In this document: positions 46,496-56,100 of the stretch, piece by piece | Layout: each line of letters opens with the position of its first letter | Position numbering within the stretch: the first letter of the stretch is position 1 | NCBI RefSeq assembly: GCF_003725695.1 | Contig: NZ_RJSE01000008.1 | Coordinates: forward strand, 145,801 to 209,800 | Reading direction: 5' to 3' | DNA from: Nocardioides marmoriginsengisoli | GTDB lineage: Bacteria > Actinomycetota > Actinomycetes > Propionibacteriales > Nocardioidaceae | DNA length: 64,000 nt | Position numbers and translations under genes: made by a program | Notes under the pieces: generated by a model | The model's database searches: none | Told to the model about the DNA's origin: nothing | What the model saw: only the letters and a program-made list of their open reading frames with translations

Positions 46496-46915
46496 ATGAC
46501 AATGACTGACCCGATCGCAGACATGCTGACGCGTCTGCGCAACGCCAACCAGGCGTACCACGACTCGGTGGCGATGCCGTCCAGCAAGCTGAAGGAAGGC
46601 GTTGCCGAGATCCTGAAGCAGGAGGGGTACATCACCTCCTGGAAGGTCTCCGACAACACCGACGACAAGGGCGAGCCCGCTGTCGGCAAGACCCTGGAGA
46701 TCGAGCTGAAGTACGGCCGTAGCCGTGAGCGCTCGATCGCCGGCGTCCGCCGAATCAGCAAGCCCGGTCTGCGCGTGTACGCGAAGAGCACCGGCCTGCC
46801 CAAGGTCCTCGGCGGCCTCGGCGTGGCGATCATCTCGACCAGCACCGGCCTGCTCACCGACCGTCAGGCTCACCAGAAGGGCGTGGGTGGGGAAGTCCTC
46901 GCCTACGTCTGGTAA
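46496..46915 (+). CDS. rpsH: 30S ribosomal protein S8
   Basis: 139 residues; ATG 46496 gives [18 protein letters not shown], matching relatives; a second ATG six bases later is less likely. The C-terminal signature [20 protein letters not shown] is complete. S8 binds 16S rRNA and in E. coli represses the spc operon. The 69-base gap before it has a GAGAGAGA ribosome site. Confidence 0.97.
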   Translation: MTMTDPIADMLTRLRNANQAYHDSVAMPSSKLKEGVAEILKQEGYITSWKVSDNTDDKGEPAVGKTLEIELKYGRSRERSIAGVRRISKPGLRVYAKSTGLPKVLGGLGVAIISTSTGLLTDRQAHQKGVGGEVLAYVW

Positions 46916-46942
46916 CCGGGAAACCAGGAGAAGGAGTAAGCA

Positions 46943-47485
46943 ATGTCGCGCATTGGCAAGCTTCCCGTCCCGGTTCCTTCCGGGGTGGACGTGCAGCTGG
47001 ACGGCAGCGTCGTGACGGTCAAGGGGCCCAAGGGCACCCTGAGCCACACGGTCGCCGAGCCGATCACGGTTGCGAAGGCCGAGGACGGCACCCTCGAGGT
47101 GCAGCGTCCCAACGACGAGCGCAAGAGCAAGGCCCTCCACGGCCTGAGCCGCACGCTCATCAACAACATGGTCGTCGGGGTCACCGACGGCTACGAGAAG
47201 AAGCTCGAGATCGTCGGAGTCGGTTACCGGGTGCTCTCCAAGGGCCCCACGGAGCTGGAGTTCCAGCTCGGCTACTCGCACGTGATCAACTTCAAGGCGC
47301 CCGAGGGCATCACCTTCGCGGTCGAGTCCCAGACCAAGCTCGGTGTCCAGGGCATCGACAAGCAGCTGGTCGGCGAGGTTGCGGCCAACATCCGCAAGCT
47401 GCGCAAGCCCGAGCCGTACAAGGGCAAGGGCGTCCGTTACGCCGGCGAGCAGGTCCGCCGCAAGGTCGGAAAGGCCGGTAAGTGA
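46943..47485 (+). CDS. rplF: 50S ribosomal protein L6
   Basis: 180 residues with the two repeated L6 domains. Starts [16 protein letters not shown] and ends with [21 protein letters not shown]. The ribosome site AGGAGAAGGAG lies at 46926-46936. Standard. Confidence 0.98.
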   Translation: MSRIGKLPVPVPSGVDVQLDGSVVTVKGPKGTLSHTVAEPITVAKAEDGTLEVQRPNDERKSKALHGLSRTLINNMVVGVTDGYEKKLEIVGVGYRVLSKGPTELEFQLGYSHVINFKAPEGITFAVESQTKLGVQGIDKQLVGEVAANIRKLRKPEPYKGKGVRYAGEQVRRKVGKAGK

Positions 47486-47486
47486 C

Positions 47487-47870
47487 ATGGCGATCTCGCT
47501 GAAGAACAACAAGCACACCGCTGCTCGTACGGCGTCGCGACTGCGTCGCCAGATGCGCGGTCGCAAGAAGATCGCCGGTACTGCCGAGCGTCCGCGCCTG
47601 GTCGTGACCCGGTCCGCGAAGCACATCTCGGTCCAGGTCGTCGACGACCTGGTCGGCAAGACGCTGGCGTTCGCGGCGACCACCGAGAAGGACCTCCGTG
47701 CCTTCGACGGCGACAAGACCGCCAAGGCCCGCAAGGTCGGTGAGCTCGTCGCCGAGCGCGCCAAGGCCGCGGGCGTGGGCGAGGTCGTCTTCGACCGCGC
47801 CGGCAACAAGTACCACGGTCGCATCGCGGCCCTTGCCGACGCTGCCCGTGAGGGCGGCCTGACCTTCTGA
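47487..47870 (+). CDS. rplR: 50S ribosomal protein L18
   Basis: 127 residues from ATG 47487, one base after the rplF stop; upstream in-frame codons lie inside rplF. The basic N-terminal arm and [20 protein letters not shown] identify L18, which binds 5S rRNA. Confidence 0.97.
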   Translation: MAISLKNNKHTAARTASRLRRQMRGRKKIAGTAERPRLVVTRSAKHISVQVVDDLVGKTLAFAATTEKDLRAFDGDKTAKARKVGELVAERAKAAGVGEVVFDRAGNKYHGRIAALADAAREGGLTF

Positions 47871-47901
47871 TGGCGGACATGACATTCAAGGGAGTTATCT
47901 G

Positions 47902-48525
47902 ATGAGCGGATCCCAGCAGCGCGGTCAGCGCGCCGGTGGCGGCCGCGGCGGCCGTGACGGTGGTCGCGGTGGTCAGCAGGAGAAGAGCCAGTACATCGAG
48001 CGCGTCGTCGCGATCAACCGCGTCGCCAAGGTCGTCAAGGGTGGTCGGCGCTTCAGCTTCACCGCCCTGGTGATCGTCGGTGACGGCGACGGCATGGTCG
48101 GCGTCGGCTACGGCAAGGCCAAGGAAGTCCCCGCGGCGATCGCCAAGGGTGTCGAGGAAGCCAAGAAGACCTTCTTCAAGGTTCCGCGCATCCAGGGCAC
48201 CATCCCGCACCCGGTCCAGGGCGAGAAGGCCGCCGGCGTCGTGTTCCTGCGTCCGGCCGCTCCCGGTACCGGTGTGATCGCCGGTGGCCCGGTGCGCGCC
48301 GTGCTCGAGTGCGCCGGCATCCACGACGTGCTGAGCAAGTCGCTCGGCTCGTCCAACCAGATCAACATCGTGCACGCGACCGTCGAGGCGCTGCGGATGC
48401 TCGAGGAGCCCGAGGCCGTGGCCGCTCGTCGTGGCCTGACCGTCGAGCAGGTGGCCCCGGCCGCTCTGCTGAAGGCGCGTGCCGAGGGTATTGCCGAGTC
48501 GGCTGCCGCGGAGGTGAAGGTCTGA
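47902..48525 (+). CDS. rpsE: 30S ribosomal protein S5
   Basis: 207 residues. An N-terminal ~30-residue Gly/Arg/Gln-rich extension precedes the S5 double-stranded-RNA-binding domain ([18 protein letters not shown]) and C-terminal domain. The KVVKGGRRF loop, where spectinomycin resistance arises in other species, is intact. Overlaps rpmD by one base. Confidence 0.97.
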   Translation: MSGSQQRGQRAGGGRGGRDGGRGGQQEKSQYIERVVAINRVAKVVKGGRRFSFTALVIVGDGDGMVGVGYGKAKEVPAAIAKGVEEAKKTFFKVPRIQGTIPHPVQGEKAAGVVFLRPAAPGTGVIAGGPVRAVLECAGIHDVLSKSLGSSNQINIVHATVEALRMLEEPEAVAARRGLTVEQVAPAALLKARAEGIAESAAAEVKV

Positions 48526-48707
48526 TGGGTCAGCTCAAGATCACGCAGAACAAGGGCCTCATCGGTCTCAAGCAGAACCAGCGCGACACGCTGCGCTCGC
48601 TGGGTCTCAAGCGGATCAACGATGTGGTCATCAAGGAGGACCGCCCGGAATTCCGGGGCATGGTTCACACCGTCCGTCACCTGGTGACGGTTGAGGAAGT
48701 GAAGTAG
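48525..48707 (+). CDS. rpmD: 50S ribosomal protein L30
   Basis: 60 residues from ATG 48525, overlapping the rpsE stop. Contains [20 protein letters not shown] and [16 protein letters not shown]. Upstream in-frame codons belong to the rpsE region and are not coding. Confidence 0.97.
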   Translation: MGQLKITQNKGLIGLKQNQRDTLRSLGLKRINDVVIKEDRPEFRGMVHTVRHLVTVEEVK

Positions 48708-48709
48708 AG

Positions 48710-49150
48710 ATGCCGCTCAAGCTGCACCACCTGCGTCCGGCCCCCGGGGCCAAGACCGCCAAGACCCGTGTGGGTCGTGGTGAGGGCTCGAAGGGTAAGA
48801 CCGCGGGTCGTGGTACCAAGGGCACCAAGGCGCGTTACCAGGTTCCGGTCGCCTTCGAGGGTGGCCAGATGCCGATCCACATGCGTCTGCCCAAGCTCAA
48901 GGGCTTCAAGAACCCGTTCCGGGTCGAGTTCCAGGTCGTGAACCTGGACCGGGTCGGCGCGCTGTTCCCCGAGGGCGGCACCATCACGGTCGCCGACCTC
49001 GTCGCCAAGGGCGCGGTCCGCAAGGGCCAGCCGGTCAAGGTCCTGGGTCAGGGCGACATCACCGTCGCGGTCCAGATCACGGCCGACAAGTTCTCGGCAT
49101 CCGCCAAGGAGAAGATCGCGGCTGCCGGTGGCACCGCGACCGAGCTCTGA
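48710..49150 (+). CDS. rplO: 50S ribosomal protein L15
   Basis: 146 residues, with the Gly-rich basic N-terminal extension ([19 protein letters not shown]). Late-assembly 50S protein. Last ribosomal gene before secY; followed by a structured 166-base spacer. Confidence 0.98.
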   Translation: MPLKLHHLRPAPGAKTAKTRVGRGEGSKGKTAGRGTKGTKARYQVPVAFEGGQMPIHMRLPKLKGFKNPFRVEFQVVNLDRVGALFPEGGTITVADLVAKGAVRKGQPVKVLGQGDITVAVQITADKFSASAKEKIAAAGGTATEL

Positions 49151-49173
49151 GGTCGAACACCAGCTGAACAATG

Positions 49174-49233
49174 CTAGTCGGGGCAGGGGCGATCCATCAC
49201 CTTCGCGGGTGTGCGATCCCTCTGCCCTGCTAG
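49174..49233 (+). promoter_or_regulatory. Long imperfect inverted repeat and candidate -10 upstream of secY
   Basis: The left arm starting CTAGTCGGGGCAGGGGC pairs imperfectly with the right arm ending CTGCCCTGCTAG; inside are two GATC sites and a CACC-TTCGCG-GGTG hairpin. TAGGCT (49231-49236) at the right edge is a plausible -10. It could end the upstream ribosomal message and restart transcription for secY-adk-map. Confidence 0.5.
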
Positions 49234-49316
49234 GCTTCCACGGCTTGGCCTCCCGGCTGTAGACAGCGGCACGGAACCAGGTCACGTTCGTTCATCAAAG
49301 ACCGAAAGAGGAGCAC

Positions 49317-50612
49317 GTGCTAGGCGCATTCGCCAACGCATTCCGTACCCCGGACCTGCGCAAGAAGCTGCTGTTCGTGCTGCTCATCGTGGCGGTCTTC
49401 CGGCTGGGATCGCAGATCCCGGCGCCGGGTGTCCACGTCGCCAACGTGCAGCAGTGCTTCGACGCCGCCAAGAACGACGGCATCTACGGCCTGATCAACC
49501 TGTTCTCCGGTGGAGCGCTGCTCCAGCTGACGATCTTCGCGCTCGGGATCATGCCGTACATCACGGCCAGCATCATCCTGCAGCTGCTCGTCGTGGTGAT
49601 CCCGCGACTCGAAGCGCTGAAGAAGGAAGGCCAGTCCGGCCAGGCGAAGATCACCCAGTACACCCGTTACGTGACGCTGGCCCTGGCGATCCTGCAGGCG
49701 ACCGGCATCGTGGCGCTGGCGCGCTCGCGGAACCTGCTGCAGGGCTGCGACCTCCCGCTGGTCTACAAGGACAACTTCCAGACCGCGGCGATCCTGGTCG
49801 TGACGATGACTGCCGGTACCGCCGTGATCATGTGGCTCGGCGAGCTCATCACCGACCGCGGCATCGGCAACGGCATGTCCATCATGATCTTCACCCAGGT
49901 CGTGGCTACCTTCCCGGTGGCGCTGTGGAACGTCCAGAAGGCGCAGGGCCCGTGGGTCTTCGGCGGCGTCATCCTGATCGGACTGGTCGTGGTCGCCGGC
50001 GTCATCTTCATCGAGCAGGCGCAACGCCGGATCCCGGTGCAGTACGCCCGGCGGATGGTCGGCCGGAAGATGTTCGGCGGCTCGTCCACCTACATCCCGC
50101 TCAAGGTCAACCAGGCCGGCGTCATCCCGGTCATCTTCGCCTCCAGCCTGCTCTACCTGCCGGCGATGGCGGTCCAGTTCAACCAGAACTCCGACTCCGC
50201 CGTGCTCACCTGGGTGAGCCAGCACCTGGTCAAGGGCGACCACCCGATCTACATGGCGCTCTACTTCGCCATGATCATCTTCTTCACCTACTTCTACGTC
50301 GCGATCACCTTCAACCCCCAAGAGGTCGCCGACAACATGAAGCAGTACGGAGGCTTCATCCCCGGGATCCGGGCAGGAAAGCCGACTGAGGAGTACCTCA
50401 ACTACGTCCTGTCCCGCATCACGTTGCCGGGAGCTCTCTACCTGGGTCTCATCGCACTGATCCCGCTGATAGCTCTCGTGCTGGTCGACGCCAACCAGAA
50501 CTTCCCGTTCGGCGGCACCTCCCTGCTCATCATGGTCGGTGTCGCACTCGACACCGTGAAGCAGATCGAGAGCCAGTTGCAGCAGCGCAACTACGAAGGT
50601 TTCTTGCGATGA
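49317..50612 (+). CDS. secY: Sec translocase channel subunit SecY
   Basis: 431 residues with ten membrane helices. GTG 49317 follows AGAGGAG (49307-49313) and gives [17 protein letters not shown], the usual start. Plug and pore-ring regions are as expected, and the cytoplasmic loop [20 protein letters not shown] is present. Forms the protein-conducting channel with SecE and SecG. The stop overlaps the adk start by four bases. Confidence 0.98.
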   Translation: MLGAFANAFRTPDLRKKLLFVLLIVAVFRLGSQIPAPGVHVANVQQCFDAAKNDGIYGLINLFSGGALLQLTIFALGIMPYITASIILQLLVVVIPRLEALKKEGQSGQAKITQYTRYVTLALAILQATGIVALARSRNLLQGCDLPLVYKDNFQTAAILVVTMTAGTAVIMWLGELITDRGIGNGMSIMIFTQVVATFPVALWNVQKAQGPWVFGGVILIGLVVVAGVIFIEQAQRRIPVQYARRMVGRKMFGGSSTYIPLKVNQAGVIPVIFASSLLYLPAMAVQFNQNSDSAVLTWVSQHLVKGDHPIYMALYFAMIIFFTYFYVAITFNPQEVADNMKQYGGFIPGIRAGKPTEEYLNYVLSRITLPGALYLGLIALIPLIALVLVDANQNFPFGGTSLLIMVGVALDTVKQIESQLQQRNYEGFLR

Positions 50613-51184
50613 GAATGATCCTCATGGGTCCCCCGGGTGCCGGCAAGGGCACCCAGGCGAAGTACGTCGCCGAGCGCTTCGGCGTGCCCGCGATCTCCAC
50701 CGGAGACATCTTCCGGGCGAACGTCACCTCCGGCACCGAGCTGGGCGTCGAGGCGAAGCGCTACATGGACGCCGGGGAGTACGTGCCCGACGAGGTCACC
50801 AACCTGATGGTGCGCAACCGCATCGACGAGGACGACGCCAAGCCCGGGTTCCTGCTCGACGGCTACCCGCGGACGCTCGCCCAGGTGACCGAGCTCGACG
50901 GCATGATCACGTTCACCGGCCACGCGCTGGACGCGGTGGTCGTGCTGACCGTCAACTCCGAAGAACTCGTCCAGCGCCTGCTCCAGCGTGCGAAGACCGA
51001 GGGTCGCGCCGACGACACCGAGGACGTCATCCGCCGGCGCCAGGAGGTCTACGCCGAGCAGACCGAGCCGCTGATCGACGTGTACCGCGAGCGCGGCCTG
51101 CTGATCGAGGTCGACGGCACTGGTGAGGTCGACGAGGTCACCCAGCGGATCTTCGACGCGCTGGCCGGCGTCCGGCAGAGCTGA
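50609..51184 (+). CDS. adk: Adenylate kinase
   Basis: 191 residues, the short form lacking a zinc LID domain. P-loop GPPGAGKGT at 7-15, the AMP-binding motif DGYPRT and the LID arginine motif [12 protein letters not shown] are visible. Converts AMP and ATP to two ADP. Coupled to secY by a four-base overlap; map follows after 11 bases. Confidence 0.98.
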   Translation: MRMILMGPPGAGKGTQAKYVAERFGVPAISTGDIFRANVTSGTELGVEAKRYMDAGEYVPDEVTNLMVRNRIDEDDAKPGFLLDGYPRTLAQVTELDGMITFTGHALDAVVVLTVNSEELVQRLLQRAKTEGRADDTEDVIRRRQEVYAEQTEPLIDVYRERGLLIEVDGTGEVDEVTQRIFDALAGVRQS

Positions 51185-51195
51185 CCCGCACGGCC

Positions 51196-52020
51196 ATGGG
51201 CCTGTTCGACCGGGGCATCCAGATCAAGACCCCCGACCAGATCGCCAAGATGCGGGTCGCCGGCCTGCTGGTCGGCGAGACTCTGGAGCTGCTGCGCGCC
51301 TCGGTCCGTGCCGGGATCAGCACGGGTGAGCTGGACGCCATCGCCGAGGACAACATCCGTTCCGGCGGCGGCCTCCCGTCCTTCCAGGGCTACGGACAGC
51401 CGCCGTTCCCGGCCTCGATCTGCGCCTCGGTGAACGACGAGGTCGTGCACGGCATCCCGGGAGACCGGGTGCTGGCCGACGGCGACGTCATCTCGATCGA
51501 CTGCGGTGCCATCGTCGACGGGTGGCACGGCGACGCCGCGATCACGGTGGCGGTGGGGGAGGTCCCGGCGGACGCCCGGGCGCTGATGGAGGTCACCGAG
51601 GGGGCGATGTGGGCCGGGTTCGCGGCCGCCCGCCTGGGCGGCCGGGTCAGCGACATCTCGCACGCGGTCGAGCAGCACGTCCGTTCCCGGGGCTCCTACG
51701 GCATCCTCGAGGACTACACCGGCCACGGCATCGGCACCGAGATGCACCAGCCGCCGAACGTCCCGAACTACGGCAAGCCCGGTCGGGGCGCCAAGCTGGA
51801 GCTGGGTCTGGCCCTGGCGGTCGAGCCGATGGTCACCCTGGGGAGCAAGCACACCCTGGTGGCGGAGGACGACTGGACGATCGTGACCAGCGACGAGTCC
51901 TGGTCGGCGCACTTCGAACACACGTTCACGCTCACCGAGCGGGGTCCGTGGGTGCTCACCGCCCTGGACGGCGGGGAATCGGCGCTCGCCGAGCTCGGCG
52001 TCCCGTTCGGCGGCCGCTGA
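51196..52020 (+). CDS. map: Methionine aminopeptidase type I
   Basis: 274 residues. Metal ligands can be placed by spacing: Asp102, Asp113, His177 (TGHGIG), Glu210 (VEPM) and Glu241 (HFEHT); His85 is the conserved substrate-side histidine. Removes the initiator methionine from new proteins. It completes the secY-adk-map unit. No N-terminal SH3-binding extension is seen. Confidence 0.97.
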   Translation: MGLFDRGIQIKTPDQIAKMRVAGLLVGETLELLRASVRAGISTGELDAIAEDNIRSGGGLPSFQGYGQPPFPASICASVNDEVVHGIPGDRVLADGDVISIDCGAIVDGWHGDAAITVAVGEVPADARALMEVTEGAMWAGFAAARLGGRVSDISHAVEQHVRSRGSYGILEDYTGHGIGTEMHQPPNVPNYGKPGRGAKLELGLALAVEPMVTLGSKHTLVAEDDWTIVTSDESWSAHFEHTFTLTERGPWVLTALDGGESALAELGVPFGGR

Positions 52021-52029
52021 GCGCTCGGA

Positions 52030-52059
52030 TTGGTGATTTCCCGGCCAATTCCCTAGACT
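52030..52059 (+). promoter_or_regulatory. Promoter of infA-rpmJ-rpsM-rpsK-rpsD-rpoA-rplQ operon
   Basis: TTGGTG (52030-52035), 18 bases, TAGACT (52054-52059). Start of transcription near 52066 would leave a ~185-base leader. It begins ten bases after the map stop, separating the secY unit from the alpha operon. Confidence 0.65.
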
Positions 52060-52249
52060 GGTGCGTCGGCCCAACGTGGGTACGTTGTGTGGCGCCTTAC
52101 GGCTGCCCGGACATCGTCGCGAATCGTAGTGATACGGACGCGCGTGTGCGGGAAATGAGGCGGTTCCAGCGGCCCTACGAGGTCCACTCGCTCCGGCGAG
52201 GCGGTTCCCGGGTCAACGGTAGACATCAGGCCAACAGATTGTGGAGGAC

Positions 52250-52471
52250 ATGCCGAAGAAAGAAGGCGTGATCGAGATGGAGGGCTCCGTCGTGGAGGCC
52301 CTTCCGAACGCTTTTTTCCGGGTCGAACTGACCAACGGACACAAGGTGCTCGCCCACATCAGCGGAAAGATGCGCCAGCACTACATCCGGATCCTCCCTG
52401 AGGACCGCGTGGTGGTGGAGCTCTCGCCGTACGACCTCACGCGGGGTCGGATCGTCTACCGGTACAAGTAA
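52250..52471 (+). CDS. infA: Translation initiation factor IF-1
   Basis: 73 residues, OB-fold, ending [18 protein letters not shown] exactly as in relatives. ATG 52250 gives the usual length ([11 protein letters not shown]), although GGAGG (52243-52247) is unusually close to it; GTG 52241 would add three residues and overlap the site. Position NAFF replaces the commoner NAMF. IF-1 blocks the ribosomal A site during initiation. Confidence 0.96.
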   Translation: MPKKEGVIEMEGSVVEALPNAFFRVELTNGHKVLAHISGKMRQHYIRILPEDRVVVELSPYDLTRGRIVYRYK

Positions 52472-52498
52472 CCAACAGCCGAGAGAGAAAGGGCTGAC

Positions 52499-52612
52499 AT
52501 GAAGGTCAACCCGAGCGTCAAGCCGATCTGTGACAAGTGCAAGGTGATTCGTCGCCACGGACGCGTCATGGTGATCTGCGAGAACCCGCGTCACAAGCAG
52601 CGCCAGGGCTGA
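52499..52612 (+). CDS. rpmJ: 50S ribosomal protein L36 (zinc form)
   Basis: 37 residues: [20 protein letters not shown] then [16 protein letters not shown]. Cys11, Cys14, Cys27 and His32 form the zinc ribbon. The ribosome site is the GAGAGAGAAAGGG run before the start. Its placement between infA and rpsM is universal in bacteria. Confidence 0.97.
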   Translation: MKVNPSVKPICDKCKVIRRHGRVMVICENPRHKQRQG

Positions 52613-52797
52613 GTCCCTGCGCTCCGGCGCAACAACTGAAGAAACCCATCAACGTGATCGCTAGGCCGCAAGGCTGAATCACCTCCGGAGCGGATGGCCG
52701 GAGCTCGAGCCCACAGCACGACCGGGACTCGGGACGCGTCACGACCAGACCACCGTGAACCACTGGGCCGCGAGGCCCGCAGAAGGGAAACGCCAGA
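52613..52797 (+). other. 185-base rpmJ-rpsM spacer
   Basis: No gene. A CTCCGG..CCGGAG inverted repeat (52683-52702) and a GGGCC-GCGA-GGCCC hairpin (52765-52778) lie just before the rpsM ribosome site AGAAGGGAA. A role in operon regulation is possible; no -35/-10 pair is convincing. Confidence 0.4.
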
Positions 52798-53175
52798 ATG
52801 GCACGCCTTGTTGGTGTTGATCTCCCGCGTGACAAGCGCATCGAGATCGCACTCACCTACATCTACGGCATCGGCCGTACCCGCTCCCAGCAGCTGCTGG
52901 CCGCCACCGGGGTCGACCCGAACGCGCGCGTCCACACGCTGGGTGACGAAGAGCTGGTCAAGCTCCGTGACGCGATCGACGCCACGGGCATCAAGATCGA
53001 GGGTGACCTCCGACGCGAGGTCCAGGCGGACATCCGCCGGAAGATCGAGATCGGCAGCTACCAGGGTCGCCGCCACCGCATGGGCCTTCCGGTCCGCGGT
53101 CAGCGCACCAAGACCAACGCTCGCACCCGCAAGGGTCCGAAGCGGACTGTCGCCGGCAAGAAGAAGGCCAAGTGA
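52798..53175 (+). CDS. rpsM: 30S ribosomal protein S13
   Basis: 125 residues beginning [18 protein letters not shown], with the helix-two-turn-helix region [13 protein letters not shown] and the basic tail [21 protein letters not shown] split over the end. Lies in the 30S head, bridging to the 50S subunit. Confidence 0.98.
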   Translation: MARLVGVDLPRDKRIEIALTYIYGIGRTRSQQLLAATGVDPNARVHTLGDEELVKLRDAIDATGIKIEGDLRREVQADIRRKIEIGSYQGRRHRMGLPVRGQRTKTNARTRKGPKRTVAGKKKAK

Positions 53176-53234
53176 CCTTCGGTCGCTCGCCTCTTCCCAC
53201 TCGAACTTTCCAGACCAGCACACAGGAGAACTGA

Positions 53235-53642
53235 ATGCCTCCCAAGAGCCGCACTGCGGCCGGCGCCAAGAAGGTGCGCCGCAAGGAGAAGAAGAACGTC
53301 GCTCAGGGCGAAGCCCACATCAAGAGCACGTTCAACAACACCATCATCACGATCACCGACCCCACGGGCGCGGTCATCTCGTGGGCCTCTGCCGGCACCG
53401 TCGGCTTCAAGGGCTCGCGCAAGTCCACCCCGTACGCCGCGCAGATGGCCGCTGAGGCCGCCGGTCGCCGGGCGATGGACCACGGCATGAAGAAGATCGA
53501 CGTCTTCGTCAAGGGCCCGGGTTCCGGTCGCGAGACCGCCATCCGTTCGCTCGGTGCCATCGGCCTCGAGGTCGGCACCATCCAGGACGTCACGCCCACC
53601 CCCCACAACGGTTGCCGCCCGCCCAAGCGCCGGCGCGTCTGA
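53235..53642 (+). CDS. rpsK: 30S ribosomal protein S11
   Basis: 135 residues; ribosome site AGGAGA at 53224-53229. Contains [19 protein letters not shown] and ends [18 protein letters not shown]. Platform protein near the E site. Standard order between rpsM and rpsD. Confidence 0.98.
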   Translation: MPPKSRTAAGAKKVRRKEKKNVAQGEAHIKSTFNNTIITITDPTGAVISWASAGTVGFKGSRKSTPYAAQMAAEAAGRRAMDHGMKKIDVFVKGPGSGRETAIRSLGAIGLEVGTIQDVTPTPHNGCRPPKRRRV

Positions 53643-53667
53643 CCCGAGACCAGAAGGAGACTGAGTA

Positions 53668-54276
53668 ATGGCCCGTTACACCGGACCCATGACCAAGAAG
53701 TCGCGCCGTCTCGGTGTCGACCTCGTCGGAGGCGACGCAGCCTTCGAGAAGCGCCCGTACGCCCCCGGCCAGCACGGCCGGGCGCGGATCAAGGAGAGCG
53801 AGTACCGCAACCAGCTGCAGGAGAAGCAGAAGGCCCGCTTCACCTACGGCGTGATGGAGAAGCAGTTCCACAAGTACTACGAGCTCGCTGCCAAGCGTTC
53901 CGGCAAGACCGGTGACAACCTGCTGCAGCTGCTCGAGTGCCGCCTGGACAACGTGGTCTACCGGGCCGGGTTCGCCCGCACCCGCCGCCACGCCCGCCAG
54001 CTGGTCACGCACGGCCACTTCAAGGTCAACGGCCTGAAGGTGGACATCCCCTCGTTCCAGGTCTCGGCTCACGACGTCATCGACGTGCGCGAGAAGAGCC
54101 TCGAGACGACCCCCTTCATCGTGGCTCGCGAGACCCACGGCGAGCGGATCGTCCCGGCCTGGCTGGAGGCGATCCCGTCCCGGATGCGCATCCTCGTGCA
54201 CTCGGTCCCGGTGCGCGCGCAGATCGAGCTTCCCGTGCAGGAGCAGCTCATCGTCGAGTTCTACTCGAAGAAGTAG
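53668..54276 (+). CDS. rpsD: 30S ribosomal protein S4 (zinc-free form)
   Basis: 202 residues starting ARYTGPMTKKSRRLGVDLVG. The N-terminal four-cysteine zinc site of E. coli-type S4 is absent, so this is the C-minus form usual in actinobacteria, whereas S14 and L36 here are zinc forms. The S4 RNA-binding domain is at about 93-150. Primary assembly protein and error-correction partner of S5. Confidence 0.98.
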   Translation: MARYTGPMTKKSRRLGVDLVGGDAAFEKRPYAPGQHGRARIKESEYRNQLQEKQKARFTYGVMEKQFHKYYELAAKRSGKTGDNLLQLLECRLDNVVYRAGFARTRRHARQLVTHGHFKVNGLKVDIPSFQVSAHDVIDVREKSLETTPFIVARETHGERIVPAWLEAIPSRMRILVHSVPVRAQIELPVQEQLIVEFYSKK

Positions 54277-54311
54277 TTCCACCTTTTTTCGGCAACCACC
54301 CACAGTGAGTT

Positions 54312-54339
54312 CGAGCCCTTCAAATAGAGGTGGGGCTCG
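54312..54339 (+). other. Hairpin in rpoA leader
   Basis: CGAGCCC (54312-54318) pairs with GGGCTCG (54333-54339) around a 14-base AT-rich loop, just before the AAGGA ribosome site of rpoA. A run of six T follows rpsD at about 54284. Could slow or partly end transcription between rpsD and rpoA. Confidence 0.5.
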
Positions 54340-54354
54340 GAAAGGAAATCACCA

Positions 54355-55368
54355 GTGCTCATCGCACAGCGCCCGACCCTGTCGGAAGAGGTCGTTGACG
54401 AGTTCCGTTCGCGGTTCGTGATCGAACCGCTGGAGCCCGGCTTCGGCTACACGCTCGGCAACTCGCTCCGTCGTACCCTGCTCTCCTCGATCCCCGGTGC
54501 CTCGGTCACGAGCATCAAGGTGGACACCGCTCTTCACGAGTTCTCCACCATCGAGGGCGTCAAGGAAGACGTCACCGAGATCATCCTGAACCTCAAGGGC
54601 CTCGTCGTCTCCTCGGAGCACGACGAGCCGGTCACCATGTACCTGCGCAAGCAGGGCTCCGGCGCGGTCACCGCCGCCGACATCGCGCCGCCGGCCGGTG
54701 TCGAGGTGCACAACCCGGACCTGCAGATCGCGACCCTGAACGACAAGGGCAAGCTCGAGCTCGAGCTCGTCGTCGAGCGGGGCCGCGGCTACGTCAGCTC
54801 GGTCCAGAACAAGGGTGCGGACAACGAGATCGGCCGGATCCCGGTCGACTCGATCTACTCGCCCGTGCTCAAGGTGACCTACAAGGTCGAGGCGACTCGT
54901 GTCGAGCAGCGCACCGACTTCGACAAGCTGGTCATCGACGTCGAGACGAAGACCTCGATCCGTCCCCGCGACGCGATCGCTTCGGCCGGCAAGACCCTGG
55001 TCGAGCTCTTCGGCCTGGCCCGTGAGCTGAACGTCGAGGCCGAGGGCATCGACATCGGCCCGTCGCCGGTCGACGAGCAGCTGGCCCAGGACCTGGCCAT
55101 GCCGGTCGAGGACCTGAGCCTGACGGTTCGTTCGTACAACTGCCTCAAGCGCGAGGGCATCCACACCGTGGGTGAGCTCGTGGCCCGCTCGGAGCAGGAC
55201 CTGCTCGACATCCGCAACTTCGGTGCGAAGTCGATCGACGAGGTCAAGGCCAAGCTGGTCGAGATGGGTCTGTCCCTCAAGGACAGCGCGCCCGGCTTCG
55301 ACCCGGCCACCGCTCTGGCGGCGTACGACGACGACGACGATTCGTTCGTCGAGGACGAGCAGTACTAA
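54355..55368 (+). CDS. rpoA: DNA-directed RNA polymerase subunit alpha
   Basis: 337 residues from GTG 54355, eight bases after AAGGA. The N-terminal dimerisation domain has [17 protein letters not shown]; the C-terminal domain with [18 protein letters not shown] and [15 protein letters not shown] contacts UP elements and activators. It ends in an acidic tail with five consecutive aspartates. Platform for beta and beta-prime assembly. Confidence 0.99.
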   Translation: MLIAQRPTLSEEVVDEFRSRFVIEPLEPGFGYTLGNSLRRTLLSSIPGASVTSIKVDTALHEFSTIEGVKEDVTEIILNLKGLVVSSEHDEPVTMYLRKQGSGAVTAADIAPPAGVEVHNPDLQIATLNDKGKLELELVVERGRGYVSSVQNKGADNEIGRIPVDSIYSPVLKVTYKVEATRVEQRTDFDKLVIDVETKTSIRPRDAIASAGKTLVELFGLARELNVEAEGIDIGPSPVDEQLAQDLAMPVEDLSLTVRSYNCLKREGIHTVGELVARSEQDLLDIRNFGAKSIDEVKAKLVEMGLSLKDSAPGFDPATALAAYDDDDDSFVEDEQY

Positions 55369-55418
55369 ATCCCCTCTACTCCGGTACCTGACACGGCCGG
55401 GGAGAATCGAGAAGCAAG

Positions 55419-56009
55419 ATGCCTACCCCCAAGAAGGGCACCCGCCTCGGCGGCAGTGCCGCCCACCAGCGCCTGATCCTGTCGAACCTGGCCACGTCCT
55501 TGTTCGAGCACGGTCGGATCACCACCACCGAGGCCAAGGCGCGCACCCTGCGTCCGCTCGCGGAGAAGCTGATCACCAAGGCGAAGAAGGGTGACCTGCA
55601 CAACCGGCGCGAGGTCCTCAAGACCGTCCGCGACAAGTCGGTCGTGCACACCCTGTTCACCGAGATCGCGCCGACCTTCGCGGAGCGTCCGGGCGGCTAC
55701 ACCCGGATCACCAAGATCGGTCCCCGCAAGGGCGACAACGCGCCGATGGCCGTGATCGAGCTGGTGACCGAGTCGTACACGCCGTCGGCTCCGAAGGCCA
55801 AGAAGGAGAAGGCCGCCGCGCCGGCTCCGCAGGTCGTGGAGGCTCCGGTCGAGGAGACCACGGACGAGGTTGCCGAGGTCGAGACCGAGGTCGCCGAGGC
55901 GCCCGAGGCCGAGACCGCTGAGGTCGTCGAGGCCGAGGCTGCTGAGGAAGAGGTTGCCGAGGCGCCCGAGGCTGAGGCCGAGGTCGCCGAGGAGAAGCCC
56001 GAAGCCTGA
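55419..56009 (+). CDS. rplQ: 50S ribosomal protein L17 with long acidic tail
   Basis: 196 residues. The L17 core ([20 protein letters not shown], then the C-terminal [13 protein letters not shown]) takes up the first ~122 residues; the rest is a Glu/Ala/Val tail built on VAEAPEAE-like units. This acidic tail contrasts with the Lys-rich L4 tail. Last gene of the alpha operon, followed by a terminator. Confidence 0.97.
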   Translation: MPTPKKGTRLGGSAAHQRLILSNLATSLFEHGRITTTEAKARTLRPLAEKLITKAKKGDLHNRREVLKTVRDKSVVHTLFTEIAPTFAERPGGYTRITKIGPRKGDNAPMAVIELVTESYTPSAPKAKKEKAAAPAPQVVEAPVEETTDEVAEVETEVAEAPEAETAEVVEAEAAEEEVAEAPEAEAEVAEEKPEA

Positions 56010-56024
56010 GCTGTCCTGCTCTGT

Positions 56025-56054
56025 CGGCCCGCCACCCGCAAGGGTGGCGGGCCG
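56025..56054 (+). terminator. Terminator of the alpha operon
   Basis: Perfect 13-bp stem CGGCCCGCCACCC (56025-56037) / 56042-56054 with a GCAA tetraloop, followed by TTGCGCATTTC. Starts 16 bases after the rplQ stop. Confidence 0.9.
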
Positions 56055-56100
56055 TTGCGCATTTCCGAGCGCATTTCTCGGCGTACTTCTGGGGCGCAGC

